A stretch of 36,216 nt of DNA from an uncultured Crocinitomix sp. (GCA_937136425.1 CAKZON010000027.1:1-36216), one strand, 5' to 3'; shown: positions 16,830 to 24,852, numbered from the stretch's first letter. Translations and numbers: made by a program. The notes: generated from the letters alone by a model not told the origin.

Positions 16830-17495
16830 ATGATTAAAAGCACATTTAACAATCTATCAGCAGAAAAACAGCAAACCATTATTAGCGCTTTCCTGAAAGA
16901 GTTCACTATAAACAAATATGATGACGCATCAATTTCTAAAGTCCTAAAATCATTAGGAATAGCAAAAGGGAGTTTTTATCAATACTTTGAAAACAAGCTC
17001 TCCCTCTATCAATACCTCATTCAAACATGTGGAATAAAAAAAATGGAATATATACAACATGTAAAAAGAGAGAATTATGAGGATTTTTGGGCATACTGGC
17101 GTGCACTTTATCAAGAAGGGTACAAATTAGATAAAGATCACCCAGAGATGAGCAATTTCATGTTTGCTTTTTACGATTCTATGAACACGCCCTCCTTAAA
17201 AGAAATGTTTATTCAAATGCGCGAAGGCGGCATAGCAGGACTTTCAGCAATGATAAAAGTAGAAGTAGATAATGGAGCTTTTAGAAAAGATGTTTCGATC
17301 GAATTTATGGCACACACTTTACTTACAACCAGTAACGGACTTTTTGACGCCATCCGCGCCAAAAATAGCACAGAATTTGAGCGCCACATGACGGAAGGAC
17401 TACCCATTTTTGCTGATGGATTTGATACGCAATACACCGAACTTATGGAAAACAATATTACAATTTTAAGTCAAGCATTTAATGCAAACACATAA
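16830..17495 (+). CDS. TetR/AcrR family transcriptional regulator
   Basis: A 221-residue repressor. The N-terminal helix-turn-helix covers about residues 8-55: EKQQTIISAFLKEFTINKYDDASISKVLKSLGIAKGSFYQYFENK in outline, where GIAKGSFYQYFENK is the classic recognition helix and following turn. The rest is the all-helical ligand-binding and dimer domain. It is the first gene of an operon with an ABC ATPase and permease, and tandem palindromes overlap its promoter. A role as a drug- or metabolite-responsive repressor of the exporter follows from this arrangement; the ligand is unknown. Confidence 0.92.
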   Translation: MIKSTFNNLSAEKQQTIISAFLKEFTINKYDDASISKVLKSLGIAKGSFYQYFENKLSLYQYLIQTCGIKKMEYIQHVKRENYEDFWAYWRALYQEGYKLDKDHPEMSNFMFAFYDSMNTPSLKEMFIQMREGGIAGLSAMIKVEVDNGAFRKDVSIEFMAHTLLTTSNGLFDAIRAKNSTEFERHMTEGLPIFADGFDTQYTELMENNITILSQAFNANT

Positions 17496-17499
17496 ATAT

Positions 17500-18375
17500 A
17501 TGGAAGCAATTAAAACAACTCGTTTGAGTAAATACTATGGTGAGCATATCGGCATCAAAGATGTGAGCCTCACAATTAATAAGGGTGAAGTTTTTGGGTT
17601 CATTGGGCCCAATGGCGCTGGTAAATCAACAGCAATTCGCACCTTACTAGGATTATTAATTCCAACTTCAGGGTCGGCCCAAATATTGGGACATGACATT
17701 GTTAAAGAAGGAAAAGAAATTCGAAAAAAAATTGGCTACCTGCCTTCAGAGGTTCATTATTATGATGAAATGTCATCAAGAGAATTACTCGCCTATTCTT
17801 CACGATTTTATGGAGAAGAAAACCCGGCAGAGATTGAACGACTGGCAGAGATGTTTGAACTGGATTTGGACAAGAAAATTACCGATTTATCCTTTGGAAA
17901 CAAGAAGAAGTGCGCAATAATACAAAGTACAATTCACCAACCCGAGTTATTAATACTAGACGAACCCACATCAGGGCTTGACCCATTAATGCAAAACCGA
18001 TTTTTTGAATTATTAGAAGCTGAAAATGAAAAAGGTACAACCATATTTTTCAGTTCGCACATTCTTTCTGAAATACAAAGGATGTGTGACCGCGCAGCCA
18101 TAATTAGAAAAGGAGAAATTACCGCCGTGGAAAACATTCAAGCGCTACTAGAAAAACAAATGAAAAAGGTTCGCTTAGTTTTTAAAGAAAGACCTGGAAA
18201 ACTTGTTTTACCAGAAGGATCGCAGCACGAAAAATGGCATGACAACAAACTTAGTTTTGAATATGTAGGAATGGTTAAGCCACTACTCCAATTTTTAAAT
18301 GAACTGGACTTAATTGACGCTGTTTTAGAAGAACCAGATTTGGAATCAATTTTCATGAATTATTACGAACGTTAG
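17500..18375 (+). CDS. ABC transporter ATP-binding protein (ABC-2 type exporter)
   Basis: 291 residues from ATG 17500, five bases after the tetR stop; an earlier ATG at 17482 would overlap tetR. Walker A GPNGAGKS (residues 36-43), a Q-loop region (LPSEVHYYDEMSS), a modified signature LSFGNKKK (130-137), Walker B LLILDEP (150-156) and the H-loop FFSSHILSE are all present. The C-terminal 80 residues are the accessory domain of CcmA/NatA-type ATPases. It energises the permease encoded next. Substrate is unknown; such TetR-linked ABC-2 pairs often export drugs or lipophilic compounds. Confidence 0.92.
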   Translation: MEAIKTTRLSKYYGEHIGIKDVSLTINKGEVFGFIGPNGAGKSTAIRTLLGLLIPTSGSAQILGHDIVKEGKEIRKKIGYLPSEVHYYDEMSSRELLAYSSRFYGEENPAEIERLAEMFELDLDKKITDLSFGNKKKCAIIQSTIHQPELLILDEPTSGLDPLMQNRFFELLEAENEKGTTIFFSSHILSEIQRMCDRAAIIRKGEITAVENIQALLEKQMKKVRLVFKERPGKLVLPEGSQHEKWHDNKLSFEYVGMVKPLLQFLNELDLIDAVLEEPDLESIFMNYYER

Positions 18376-18389
18376 ACAAACCCTTAGTT

Positions 18390-19196
18390 ATGAACTGGAA
18401 TTTATATCGCAAAGAATTAAAACGAAACCGCAAAAATCTTATTATTTGGTCTGCAATTGTCATTGGGTTTACACTAATGGTTACCTCTATTTTTCCTTTT
18501 ATGCAAGACATGGGCGAAGACATGGCAGCTTTAATGGAAAAAATGCCGGCTGAATTAAGCAAAGCCATGGGAATGGATGCCGAAACCTGGAGCAGCATAT
18601 TGGGTTTTTATAGCACTTATTACGGAATTTACATTATTGTATTGGTTAGCATTTACACTACTTCTACCGGCGCAACAATTGTATCAAAAGAAGAAAAAGA
18701 TCAAACCTCAGAGTTTTTAATGACCAAACCTATTTCTCGATTGGATATTTTCAAGACTAAAATGTTGGCCTTATTTACGTTAAGTATGATCATTTATTTA
18801 GTACAAGCTGTAGTTGCATTTATCTCAATTTCTATTTTTAAAGGAGCAGAAGTTAGTTGGGAGGCTTTCATAATTATGCATTTGGGAGGATTATTTTTGA
18901 TGCTATTTTTTACTTGCACAGGTGTTATTTTGTCTATGTATGTTACACCTAAAAAAAACTTCATGGGAATTGTGGTTGGAATCACTTTTGGATCATACTT
19001 CTTAAACGCAATTGGGCAAGCGGCAGATGCCGTGAACTGGATTAGCTACATCTCTCCTTTTCATCATATGAGTTTTCAGGTAAACGACCCGGATTATGGT
19101 GTAAACTACTTAAGCGCCTTCGTGCTTTTGGCAATTGGAGGAGCATTACTCTACCTCTCTTTTCAAAAATATAAGAAGAAAGACATTGCAGGATAA
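18390..19196 (+). CDS. ABC-2 type transporter permease
   Basis: A 268-residue membrane protein with six predicted transmembrane segments: LIIWSAIVIGFTLMV, then FYSTYYGIYIIVLVSIY, LFTLSMIIYLVQAVV, FIIMHLGGLFLMLFFTCTGV, IVVGITFGSYFLNAIG and LSAFVLLAIGGALLYL. The segment TSEFLMTKPISRLDIFKTKM between helices 2 and 3 is the coupling loop typical of ABC-2 permeases. It starts 14 bases after the ATPase gene and closes the tetR operon. Confidence 0.9.
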   Translation: MNWNLYRKELKRNRKNLIIWSAIVIGFTLMVTSIFPFMQDMGEDMAALMEKMPAELSKAMGMDAETWSSILGFYSTYYGIYIIVLVSIYTTSTGATIVSKEEKDQTSEFLMTKPISRLDIFKTKMLALFTLSMIIYLVQAVVAFISISIFKGAEVSWEAFIIMHLGGLFLMLFFTCTGVILSMYVTPKKNFMGIVVGITFGSYFLNAIGQAADAVNWISYISPFHHMSFQVNDPDYGVNYLSAFVLLAIGGALLYLSFQKYKKKDIAG

Positions 19197-19208
19197 TAAA
19201 AGGATTAT

Positions 19209-19248
19209 GAAAGGGCAATGTTAATCAGAATAATAGCGTTGCCCTTTC
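19209..19248. terminator. Convergent hairpin between permease and WG-repeat genes
   Basis: GAAAGGGCAA (19209-19218) pairs perfectly with TTGCCCTTTC (19239-19248), extended by two more pairs (one G-T). The right arm lies inside the last codons of the minus-strand WG-repeat gene. T-tracts are weak on both sides, but position and stability suggest a shared bidirectional terminator. Confidence 0.45.
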
Positions 19249-20651
19249 TTATCAATAAACCCCTTAACTGAAGGGATATATGCAAATCCTCCTATAAATT
19301 TAGGAATGTCTTTATTTTTAAGGCCGTATTTAGGGATTTCAAATTCAAATTGAGGCTCAATAACTATTTCTCCTTGTTTATTAATAAACCCTAACTTACC
19401 TTCACCATTAGCAATAGCAGCCATACCATCACTAAAATTACTTACAAAGGTATATTTGCTATCAAGCGTAAAAACAGTTTTACCTACCTCATTAAAATAG
19501 GAAAAAAAATAGTCTATAGAATCTCTATTAACATCAAATGCCGTTATTCTGGCAACAGCTTTTCTAGCAGCTGCAAGACCGTCAAAAAATGCCACTGGTT
19601 CTCTTAAAACAAGTTGTTGATGCATGAAAACCTCTGGAGAATTTTCAATTTCAGTTAACCGCTCTCCTTTCTCATTTAAAACAAAAATTTTTTCAGTCTC
19701 TTTTTCTATAGCAATATAGCGGTCATTTACTTTTGTATAAATTCTACTGTATTTGAAAGGAATAATCGTATCCCCAGCAAGGTCAACGACACCCATAACA
19801 CCGTTTTTAACATCTCCTACCCGAATACAACCTCTTTCTTGTATTGTAGTTTCATTCATTTCGAAATGAGATAAACGCGCCCGATAAGGTTTCACCTCCC
19901 CTTTTTGATTATGAAACATCCTATTATTTGGAGAAGATTCAAACATATAAAAGTCTTCCGACAATTGAATAATCCCTTTATACCAAGGAACGTTTACAAT
20001 TGGAATTTCAAATGCTACATCACCATTAGAAGTGAATGCTTTATACATTGATGTATCCTTTTTTTGATATCGGAAACAAGTAAGATCATTATGAATCCCT
20101 AAACAAAACTGTCTTTTCACTTTAGGAAATCGAGACACTGCAAATCCATTCATATCCTTAACAATTATAGCTCCTTGATAATCAAACCAAGCATAATTAT
20201 TATTGTTGTAGTTTGTTTTATTATTAGATGCTTGACTAAAAACAAGCTCACCATTTAAGTTGTAAAAAAAATGATGAAATTTATTTCCCTCAGTTTCGTC
20301 ATTAAAGTTTATAGCATGGTAAAAATCTCCATCCTTTGTTAACTGATCATATTTTAATGGAATGATTGCCTTATTATTTATGTTTACCAGACCAAAACCT
20401 TTGCCTTTACTTACAATTGCTCCTTGAGCATAGACTCCAGTTACTGTTTTATAAATAGGTTGAATCAAAAATTGACTTGGTTTATTAGGCACTACAAAAC
20501 CATACAATTTGCCTTTTCTAAATGGAATCATTTCCACAACTTCTCCGTCTACTTGATCATGATTCAATCCAGAATTAGTTTCAACGGTATTTTGAGAAAA
20601 ACCACCATTTGAAACAAGTAAAACCAATAAGATGAAACACATTTTATACAT
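19221..20651 (-). CDS. Secreted WG-repeat protein
   Basis: A 476-residue protein with a signal peptide (MYKMCFILLVLLVSNGGFSQ). It is built of WG-type repeats, each with an aromatic-Gly turn followed by a strand 'x-G-x-I-V-I-P-x-x-Y-D': GFGLVNINNKAIIPLKYDQL, GVMGVVDLAGDTIIPFKYSR and KLGFINKQGEIVIEPQFEFE are the clearest. WG repeats (PF14903 type) are beta-rich units of unknown binding role in secreted Bacteroidota proteins. The middle repeats are degenerate. It is convergent with the ABC permease, with which it shares a hairpin. No enzymatic motif is visible. Confidence 0.8.
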   Translation of the reverse strand: MYKMCFILLVLLVSNGGFSQNTVETNSGLNHDQVDGEVVEMIPFRKGKLYGFVVPNKPSQFLIQPIYKTVTGVYAQGAIVSKGKGFGLVNINNKAIIPLKYDQLTKDGDFYHAINFNDETEGNKFHHFFYNLNGELVFSQASNNKTNYNNNNYAWFDYQGAIIVKDMNGFAVSRFPKVKRQFCLGIHNDLTCFRYQKKDTSMYKAFTSNGDVAFEIPIVNVPWYKGIIQLSEDFYMFESSPNNRMFHNQKGEVKPYRARLSHFEMNETTIQERGCIRVGDVKNGVMGVVDLAGDTIIPFKYSRIYTKVNDRYIAIEKETEKIFVLNEKGERLTEIENSPEVFMHQQLVLREPVAFFDGLAAARKAVARITAFDVNRDSIDYFFSYFNEVGKTVFTLDSKYTFVSNFSDGMAAIANGEGKLGFINKQGEIVIEPQFEFEIPKYGLKNKDIPKFIGGFAYIPSVKGFIDKKGQRYYSD

Positions 20652-20730
20652 AGCAAGATCAAATATGGTAAATAATTTTCAATTCAAAATATACGGCAAA
20701 CACCCTAGTAACAAAAATTGGTTGGCGAAC

Positions 20731-20738
20731 TATATTTG
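20731..20738 (+). promoter_or_regulatory. -7 box (TATATTTG) of the gene at 20754
   Basis: Exact TAnnTTTG, 15 bases before the ATG, which implies a leader of roughly ten bases. Confidence 0.45.
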
Positions 20739-20753
20739 TAAAAACCGATCAAT

Positions 20754-21305
20754 ATGAAAATCAGATTCATTTTAACAACATTAATTCTTTCAGTAATTTC
20801 TTGCTACGGACAAAAAGTAAAATGGCAAAAAGTAGACCAAAGCTATTACGGTATGAAGTATGAACTACCTAAAGATTGGGCTATTGATGGTTTTGGAACT
20901 AGTTCTGTTTGTCATTGTGCCGGAACAATAAATACGGGCAATTCTTCTAAAAAAAATGAAATTCAAATGGTTGCCTATCCTGCTTTGAGCGATTCGGCAC
21001 TGTATAACGGTATGCGCACCAAAGTTTGGGATTGGAAATTCGTAGAAAATGAAAACCGCACAACCTACAAAGCAAAGTCTTTAACATTTGAAAAAACGAT
21101 TTCAAAATGGAATGGAGAAAATACAAGATTAGGACTAGAACCTGATTTTGAAGTATGGAGATTTACAACCACATTCAAAAATCAACATTATGTCATTTAT
21201 TTTTGGGCAGCAAAAAAGATACTATCAAGAAACGAAAAAATGATTCTGGAAATATTAAAACGATTCAAAGCTGTAAACGCAGGTTCAGATTCAGAATATT
21301 GGTAA
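20754..21305 (+). CDS. Secreted hypothetical protein (183 aa)
   Basis: Signal peptide MKIRFILTTLILSVISCYGQ (the Cys three residues before the cut is not in a lipobox). The mature region begins with YELPKDWAIDGFG and has a CHC pair (SSVCHCAGT), then strands such as FEVWRFTTTFKNQHYVIYFW. The phrase 'Y-x-L-P-x-x-W' at the start of the mature chain is common in secreted Bacteroidota proteins of the PsbP-like type, but I would not assign it. It has its own -7 box and is convergent with the TonB-like gene. Confidence 0.7.
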   Translation: MKIRFILTTLILSVISCYGQKVKWQKVDQSYYGMKYELPKDWAIDGFGTSSVCHCAGTINTGNSSKKNEIQMVAYPALSDSALYNGMRTKVWDWKFVENENRTTYKAKSLTFEKTISKWNGENTRLGLEPDFEVWRFTTTFKNQHYVIYFWAAKKILSRNEKMILEILKRFKAVNAGSDSEYW

Positions 21306-21309
21306 ACTA

Positions 21310-21702
21310 CTATCGTCTGCAAATACGCAAAGGAATTGTAAAAGCCACTCTCACAGGTTGTCCACTCACATAACCAGAAGACCATTTTGGCATAATAGAA
21401 ATAATACGCAATGTTTCTTTGTCACTGACATTATCCGTTTCATAGGATGACTTAAGCGGAGTCAAAGTTCCATCCTTCTCAACAATAAATTGAAAGTAAA
21501 TGGTACTTTGGTCACAATCAAATGATGAATAATCTATATTCTCAACAATAAATGCAGTCATCTCTGCCACACCACCCGAAAATTCTGGTTCGACATCCAC
21601 CTCATTGTAAATAGAATCATTTACAACACTATTTGAGTCTTGCGCAGAAGCAACGCCAACAATGAAACCTGAAACAATTAATAGTAAACGTATTTTTAGC
21701 AT
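21310..21702 (-). CDS. Secreted protein with TonB C-terminal-like domain
   Basis: A 130-residue protein with signal peptide MLKIRLLLIVSGFIVGVASA. The mature chain fits the TonB C-terminal fold: VEPEFSGGVAEMTAFIVENI, then IYFQFIVEKDGTLTPLKSS, then IMPKWSSGYVSGQPVRVAFT. These match the P-x-F-x-G-G start, the G-x-V-x-V-x-F strand and the P-x-W-x-P-G-x-x-x-G-x-x-V end of the family. Unlike true TonB it lacks a retained N-terminal anchor and a proline-rich spacer, so it would be free in the periplasm and is unlikely to energise a receptor by itself. It starts 21 bases after the deacetylase gene. Confidence 0.72.
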   Translation of the reverse strand: MLKIRLLLIVSGFIVGVASAQDSNSVVNDSIYNEVDVEPEFSGGVAEMTAFIVENIDYSSFDCDQSTIYFQFIVEKDGTLTPLKSSYETDNVSDKETLRIISIMPKWSSGYVSGQPVRVAFTIPLRICRR

Positions 21703-21723
21703 CTATTTTTTTAGCGTTAAATA

Positions 21724-22821
21724 TTAAGCCTCTCTAGGACGAACTTTACGTGCCTTCTTGCCTCTTCCTGCTTTTCCTTTCACAACTTCCTCCGCCCAAT
21801 CAACATTCTTCTTTTTAAGCGTTTTAACAGAAGAATCTGTCCAAGAACCTAGTTCAAATTTGGTGCCAATTAGCGCTTTTATTTTCTCTTCATAAAAGCG
21901 TAAAGATTCAAATTCAATGGTTCGACTGTCAAAATATTTATGATTAATTCCAGCATAATCCAGCTCGTCCATTTCCTCTTTAAAAGTTTTAAAACCGCCA
22001 TCCAATTTTCCTTTTCTAAAATGAAACATAAACTCAATTAGCTGATCTTCATCCTTACCTCCTGAATTACCTGCTTTACGAAGCATTTTAGTTAAAGATT
22101 TTTGTTTTTTCAAAATCCAATCTGCTTTATCATAAGGACTAATTACCTTTCCAGGAATTGGTCCATAGTGTCTTGAATCCATATAATCAGGTGCTCGAAA
22201 ATTCAAATTTTGATTTGGAAAATACCCATCCTTACGCAATTTGTAAGCATCTTTTAGCAAACTAACATCTTCACGTGTAAAAGAAAACGTTTTTAATAAA
22301 GGCAACACCACTGTATAATACAATTTGTCGCGCTTACTTGGATAAGATCTTGGATTACGCACAGGAAAATTATACTCCTTAGAAACACGCGCTAATTGCT
22401 TCGTATATTCAGGAAAAAACCACAATGCATCATGATGACAGGTAATATGCGTTATTCTATCTCGAAATTCAGGCACATCCATAATGCGATCAATTTGCGC
22501 TTTTATTTCAGTATAGATCGCCTCATCCGTTGCACGGCTATTTGTTTTATTAAAAGGTTTAAAGCTCCCCTCATCTAAGATGGCATCCAGACCAGAAGCG
22601 CCAGAAATTGGCCTACCAGACGTGATTGTTAAATGGGCGCCCAATTCAAAATTAGCGCCATGCGTATCATTTAAAAGTTGATGCACATTTTCGACTGTTT
22701 TGTGATAATTAGTGAAAATTTCGACTGAATTAATTAATCCACGATTTACTAAATCGGTAATACCAGCATTAACTGAAGGAATTACACCAAAATCATCTGC
22801 TGTAAAAATTACTTTATTCAT
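21724..22821 (-). CDS. YdjC/ChbG-family carbohydrate deacetylase
   Basis: A 365-residue protein with the ChbG/HpnK fold (PF04794 type). The N-terminal VIFTADDFGVIPSVNAGI contains the metal-binding Asp pair (D9, D10). LGAHLTITSGRP supplies His63, and RITHITCHHDALW a further His cluster. Family members remove N-acetyl groups from chitobiose-like sugars or related substrates. The chain is longer than E. coli ChbG because of a Lys-rich C-terminal extension. It follows the eCIS cargo genes on the same strand after a 92-base gap, which may hold its own promoter; a role in the injection system is not indicated. Confidence 0.8.
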   Translation of the reverse strand: MNKVIFTADDFGVIPSVNAGITDLVNRGLINSVEIFTNYHKTVENVHQLLNDTHGANFELGAHLTITSGRPISGASGLDAILDEGSFKPFNKTNSRATDEAIYTEIKAQIDRIMDVPEFRDRITHITCHHDALWFFPEYTKQLARVSKEYNFPVRNPRSYPSKRDKLYYTVVLPLLKTFSFTREDVSLLKDAYKLRKDGYFPNQNLNFRAPDYMDSRHYGPIPGKVISPYDKADWILKKQKSLTKMLRKAGNSGGKDEDQLIEFMFHFRKGKLDGGFKTFKEEMDELDYAGINHKYFDSRTIEFESLRFYEEKIKALIGTKFELGSWTDSSVKTLKKKNVDWAEEVVKGKAGRGKKARKVRPREA

Positions 22822-22913
22822 AGTAGGTTAGGTTGTTAGGTGATAAGTTTTAGGATTTACAAGATAAGGAATTTGTTTGATAATCAACTTATTAAAACAT
22901 AAATTTCAGACCT

Positions 22914-23213
22914 TTATCCGTCATACTCATCCTTAGCTTGCCTAGTAGCTGCCTTCCGGGGTATTCCGGTTTTAATTAACTCTAATGCGCGCTTTGACAC
23001 CCAAACTTGCTTAGCTGAAATTCCTTTGCTTAAATATTTTTTCTTCGAAGGGTCATGATGTTTTTTCCCTCCTGCCATTTGCACTGGATCACCACCCGCT
23101 TTAAAGGGTGTATTCATATGCCTGTTATCTTTTAACTGTACAGTACTTTTTGTTTTATTTTGACTAACATTAATATCCTTTTGCTTTACTATCTTCTTTC
23201 TTGATTCATACAT
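22914..23213 (-). CDS. Small eCIS-linked protein, candidate cargo (99 aa)
   Basis: A 99-residue basic protein, last gene of the eCIS run. It has no signal peptide. The N-terminal 50 residues are polar and probably disordered. They contain two short motifs shared with its neighbours: VQLKDNR (DNR at 29-31) and PVQMAGG (43-49). The C-terminal half (about 55-99) is compact and Lys/Arg-rich (AKQVWVSKRALELIKTGIPR). The plan of disordered N-terminal tag plus small C-terminal domain fits an eCIS cargo loaded through its N-terminus. No catalytic motif is seen, and the function of the C-terminal domain is unknown. It starts 19 bases after the DUF4157 gene. Confidence 0.65.
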   Translation of the reverse strand: MYESRKKIVKQKDINVSQNKTKSTVQLKDNRHMNTPFKAGGDPVQMAGGKKHHDPSKKKYLSKGISAKQVWVSKRALELIKTGIPRKAATRQAKDEYDG

Positions 23214-23232
23214 GATACTTTACAATTTTAAA

Positions 23233-23700
23233 TTATTTGGTTTTACTTCCCTGACTGGAAACGCTATGTGAAAGTGCTTTCGCTCCCATTACATCCGCCT
23301 CTTTTTCTAATCCTTCGTCATCATTAATATTAACCTTTGCCTTTAGCTGTTTAGTTGGTTTTACGCGTCCTTGTTTTTGTTGCACAACATGCCATGCCTC
23401 ATGCGGCAAATGTTTTTCTTGCCCAGATCCTAAATGAATTTCAGAACCTTGTGCATAAGCATGCGCATTTAACTGTGCTGGTTTACTTGAATTGTAATGC
23501 ACCTTAACATCATCCATATTATGACCTGAAAGGTTTTCAATACCAGACTTTAGCTGATCAGGCAAACCTGTTGCATTCTTTTTTCGTTGGATCGTTTTTG
23601 GCCTGTTATCCTGCAAAGTAATCCCTTTGCGCTGCGCCGTTTTACTTAATTTTGTGCCAGCCGCCTTCTCGTTCAATTTTTTTTTATGTTTCTGCATCAT
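23233..23700 (-). CDS. eCIS-associated DUF4157 protein with HExxH motif
   Basis: About 155 residues from ATG 23700 (a GTG one codon upstream is less likely). The DUF4157 domain, a hallmark of proteins linked to extracellular contractile injection systems, covers about residues 43-140. It runs GLPDQLKSGIENLSG, then MDDVKVHYNSSKPAQLNA, then HAYAQGSEIHLGSGQEKHLP, then HEAWHVVQQKQGRVKPT and finally LEKEADVMGAKAL. HEAWH is a zinc-metallopeptidase motif and the Glu in LEKEAD is a likely third ligand. The N-terminus carries LQDNRP followed by IQRKK, related to motifs in the two neighbouring small proteins. DUF4157 is usually a domain of larger toxins; here it stands almost alone, so it may be a protease effector or a processing or loading factor. 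Confidence 0.9.
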   Translation of the reverse strand: MMQKHKKKLNEKAAGTKLSKTAQRKGITLQDNRPKTIQRKKNATGLPDQLKSGIENLSGHNMDDVKVHYNSSKPAQLNAHAYAQGSEIHLGSGQEKHLPHEAWHVVQQKQGRVKPTKQLKAKVNINDDEGLEKEADVMGAKALSHSVSSQGSKTK

Positions 23701-23712
23701 CACAAATTTAAA

Positions 23713-24015
23713 TTAGGTTCCAGGCGGATTTTTTTTACCTCCTTGACTAAACTGCCAACCATTTCCATTGGTCCAATTATTTTTCTTCATGGCTTTATTT
23801 GCCGCGGCATGGCTATTATATTTGCCGCAATAAATCCACTGTCCTCCATCTTGCTTTCTCCAATAATGACTTCCTCCGCCAAATTGAACTACTGCCCTTT
23901 GAGCAACATTTGTACTCACCGTTTTATTCAGTCGATTATTGACCAAACTCTTACCGTTACTTTTTTTCTGGATAATTTTAGACTTATCATCCTGCTGTTT
24001 TTCTTGTTTATACAT
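23713..24015 (-). CDS. Small eCIS-linked protein, candidate cargo (100 aa)
   Basis: A 100-residue basic protein. Residues 1-40 are polar and low in complexity, with SLVNNRL (NNR at 26-28), followed by VVQFGGG (42-48), matching PVQMAGG in the 99-residue neighbour. The C-terminal 50 residues are aromatic- and Gly-rich (SHYWRKQDGGQWIYCGKY, then AMKKNNWTNGNGWQF), with one Cys and five Trp. They look like a small folded unit. I know no family for it. It sits between the GH25 lysozyme and DUF4157 genes with gaps of 20 and 12 bases. Cargo or small toxin is the likeliest role, by context only. Confidence 0.65.
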   Translation of the reverse strand: MYKQEKQQDDKSKIIQKKSNGKSLVNNRLNKTVSTNVAQRAVVQFGGGSHYWRKQDGGQWIYCGKYNSHAAANKAMKKNNWTNGNGWQFSQGGKKNPPGT

Positions 24016-24035
24016 TTTGTTTGGGTTAATGATTA

Positions 24036-24815
24036 TTAATTAGATCTCACAAAGTTTTGCAGAGCTTCTAAGTCTCCATTAAAAACATCAAAGTCATTCT
24101 TTTTTCCGTCTACAAAATACCTGTCAGTTTTTTGCCATAGCACCCATTCTGTTCCTCTCCATACACCAGGCAAGGTTGGCGCTTCACCACCCGTATAGTC
24201 CGCAACCCAAAGTGTATACTTTGCAAATTCTTCTGCATTTAAATATTTATCACCATCTTTTAAATTGGTATATAAAATAGGCGCTCTATTCGTACTCTCT
24301 TCCAACAATCCCAACACCTCAAGCAAGTTTTTTTGCACTGCATCAATTGACATATCCTCTCTAATTCCTGCGCCCTCAAAATCTACAATCGGAGGTAAAT
24401 CTTCTCCGTCAATACCACCTACTGTATGAAGGTAATTGTCCACCTGTTTCTTTGGGTCATCATTACTTTCATAAAAATGATAAGCCCCGCGAATAAACCC
24501 TTTTTCTTTAATACTTTTCCAATTCGATTCAAAGTCAGGGTCAACAAAAGTGATTCCGTCAGTGGCCCTGCTAATCACAAAAGCCAAACTATCTTTATGC
24601 TTATCAAGCATTTCAGCTTCATTGCCTTGATCAGAAGAAATATCGATTCCATAAACATACTTGTCTTCTTCTTCCAAGCTTGATACAAGGTCAGGTTCCT
24701 GTGACTTTGTGCTATCATTCGCAGTATTTTCATGATCAACATGCTCCTCATTTGCTCCACAAGAAAAACTGATAAATGCTAACGCAATCATCCAACTATA
24801 TACTTCTATTTTCAT
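24036..24815 (-). CDS. GH25 lysozyme-like lipoprotein in the eCIS operon
   Basis: A 259-residue 1,4-beta-N-acetylmuramidase of glycoside hydrolase family 25. The signal sequence ends in FISFSC with Cys19 as the lipidation site; the following GANEEHVDHE is acidic, as in some surface-exposed Bacteroidota lipoproteins. The GH25 domain (about 55-255) has YGIDISSDQG (Asp58), AFVISRATDG, GFIRGAYHFY, the catalytic pair in PPIVDFEG (Asp145, Glu147), APILYTN and WVLWQKTD near the end. It should cut peptidoglycan. In this operon it might help particle release or act on a target wall; being lipid-anchored, it is less likely to be a free cargo. It lies 37 bases after the 179-residue gene. Confidence 0.87.
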   Translation of the reverse strand: MKIEVYSWMIALAFISFSCGANEEHVDHENTANDSTKSQEPDLVSSLEEEDKYVYGIDISSDQGNEAEMLDKHKDSLAFVISRATDGITFVDPDFESNWKSIKEKGFIRGAYHFYESNDDPKKQVDNYLHTVGGIDGEDLPPIVDFEGAGIREDMSIDAVQKNLLEVLGLLEESTNRAPILYTNLKDGDKYLNAEEFAKYTLWVADYTGGEAPTLPGVWRGTEWVLWQKTDRYFVDGKKNDFDVFNGDLEALQNFVRSN

Positions 24816-24852
24816 ATTTATTATTTTAGGTTTTGTATTATCTCGAATTCCA

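Noticed and set aside
23686..24039. Plus-strand open frame of 117 codons
   Set aside because: Antisense to the 100-residue eCIS gene. The hydrophobic, His/Phe-rich product is what the reverse of a Lys/Asn-rich gene gives.
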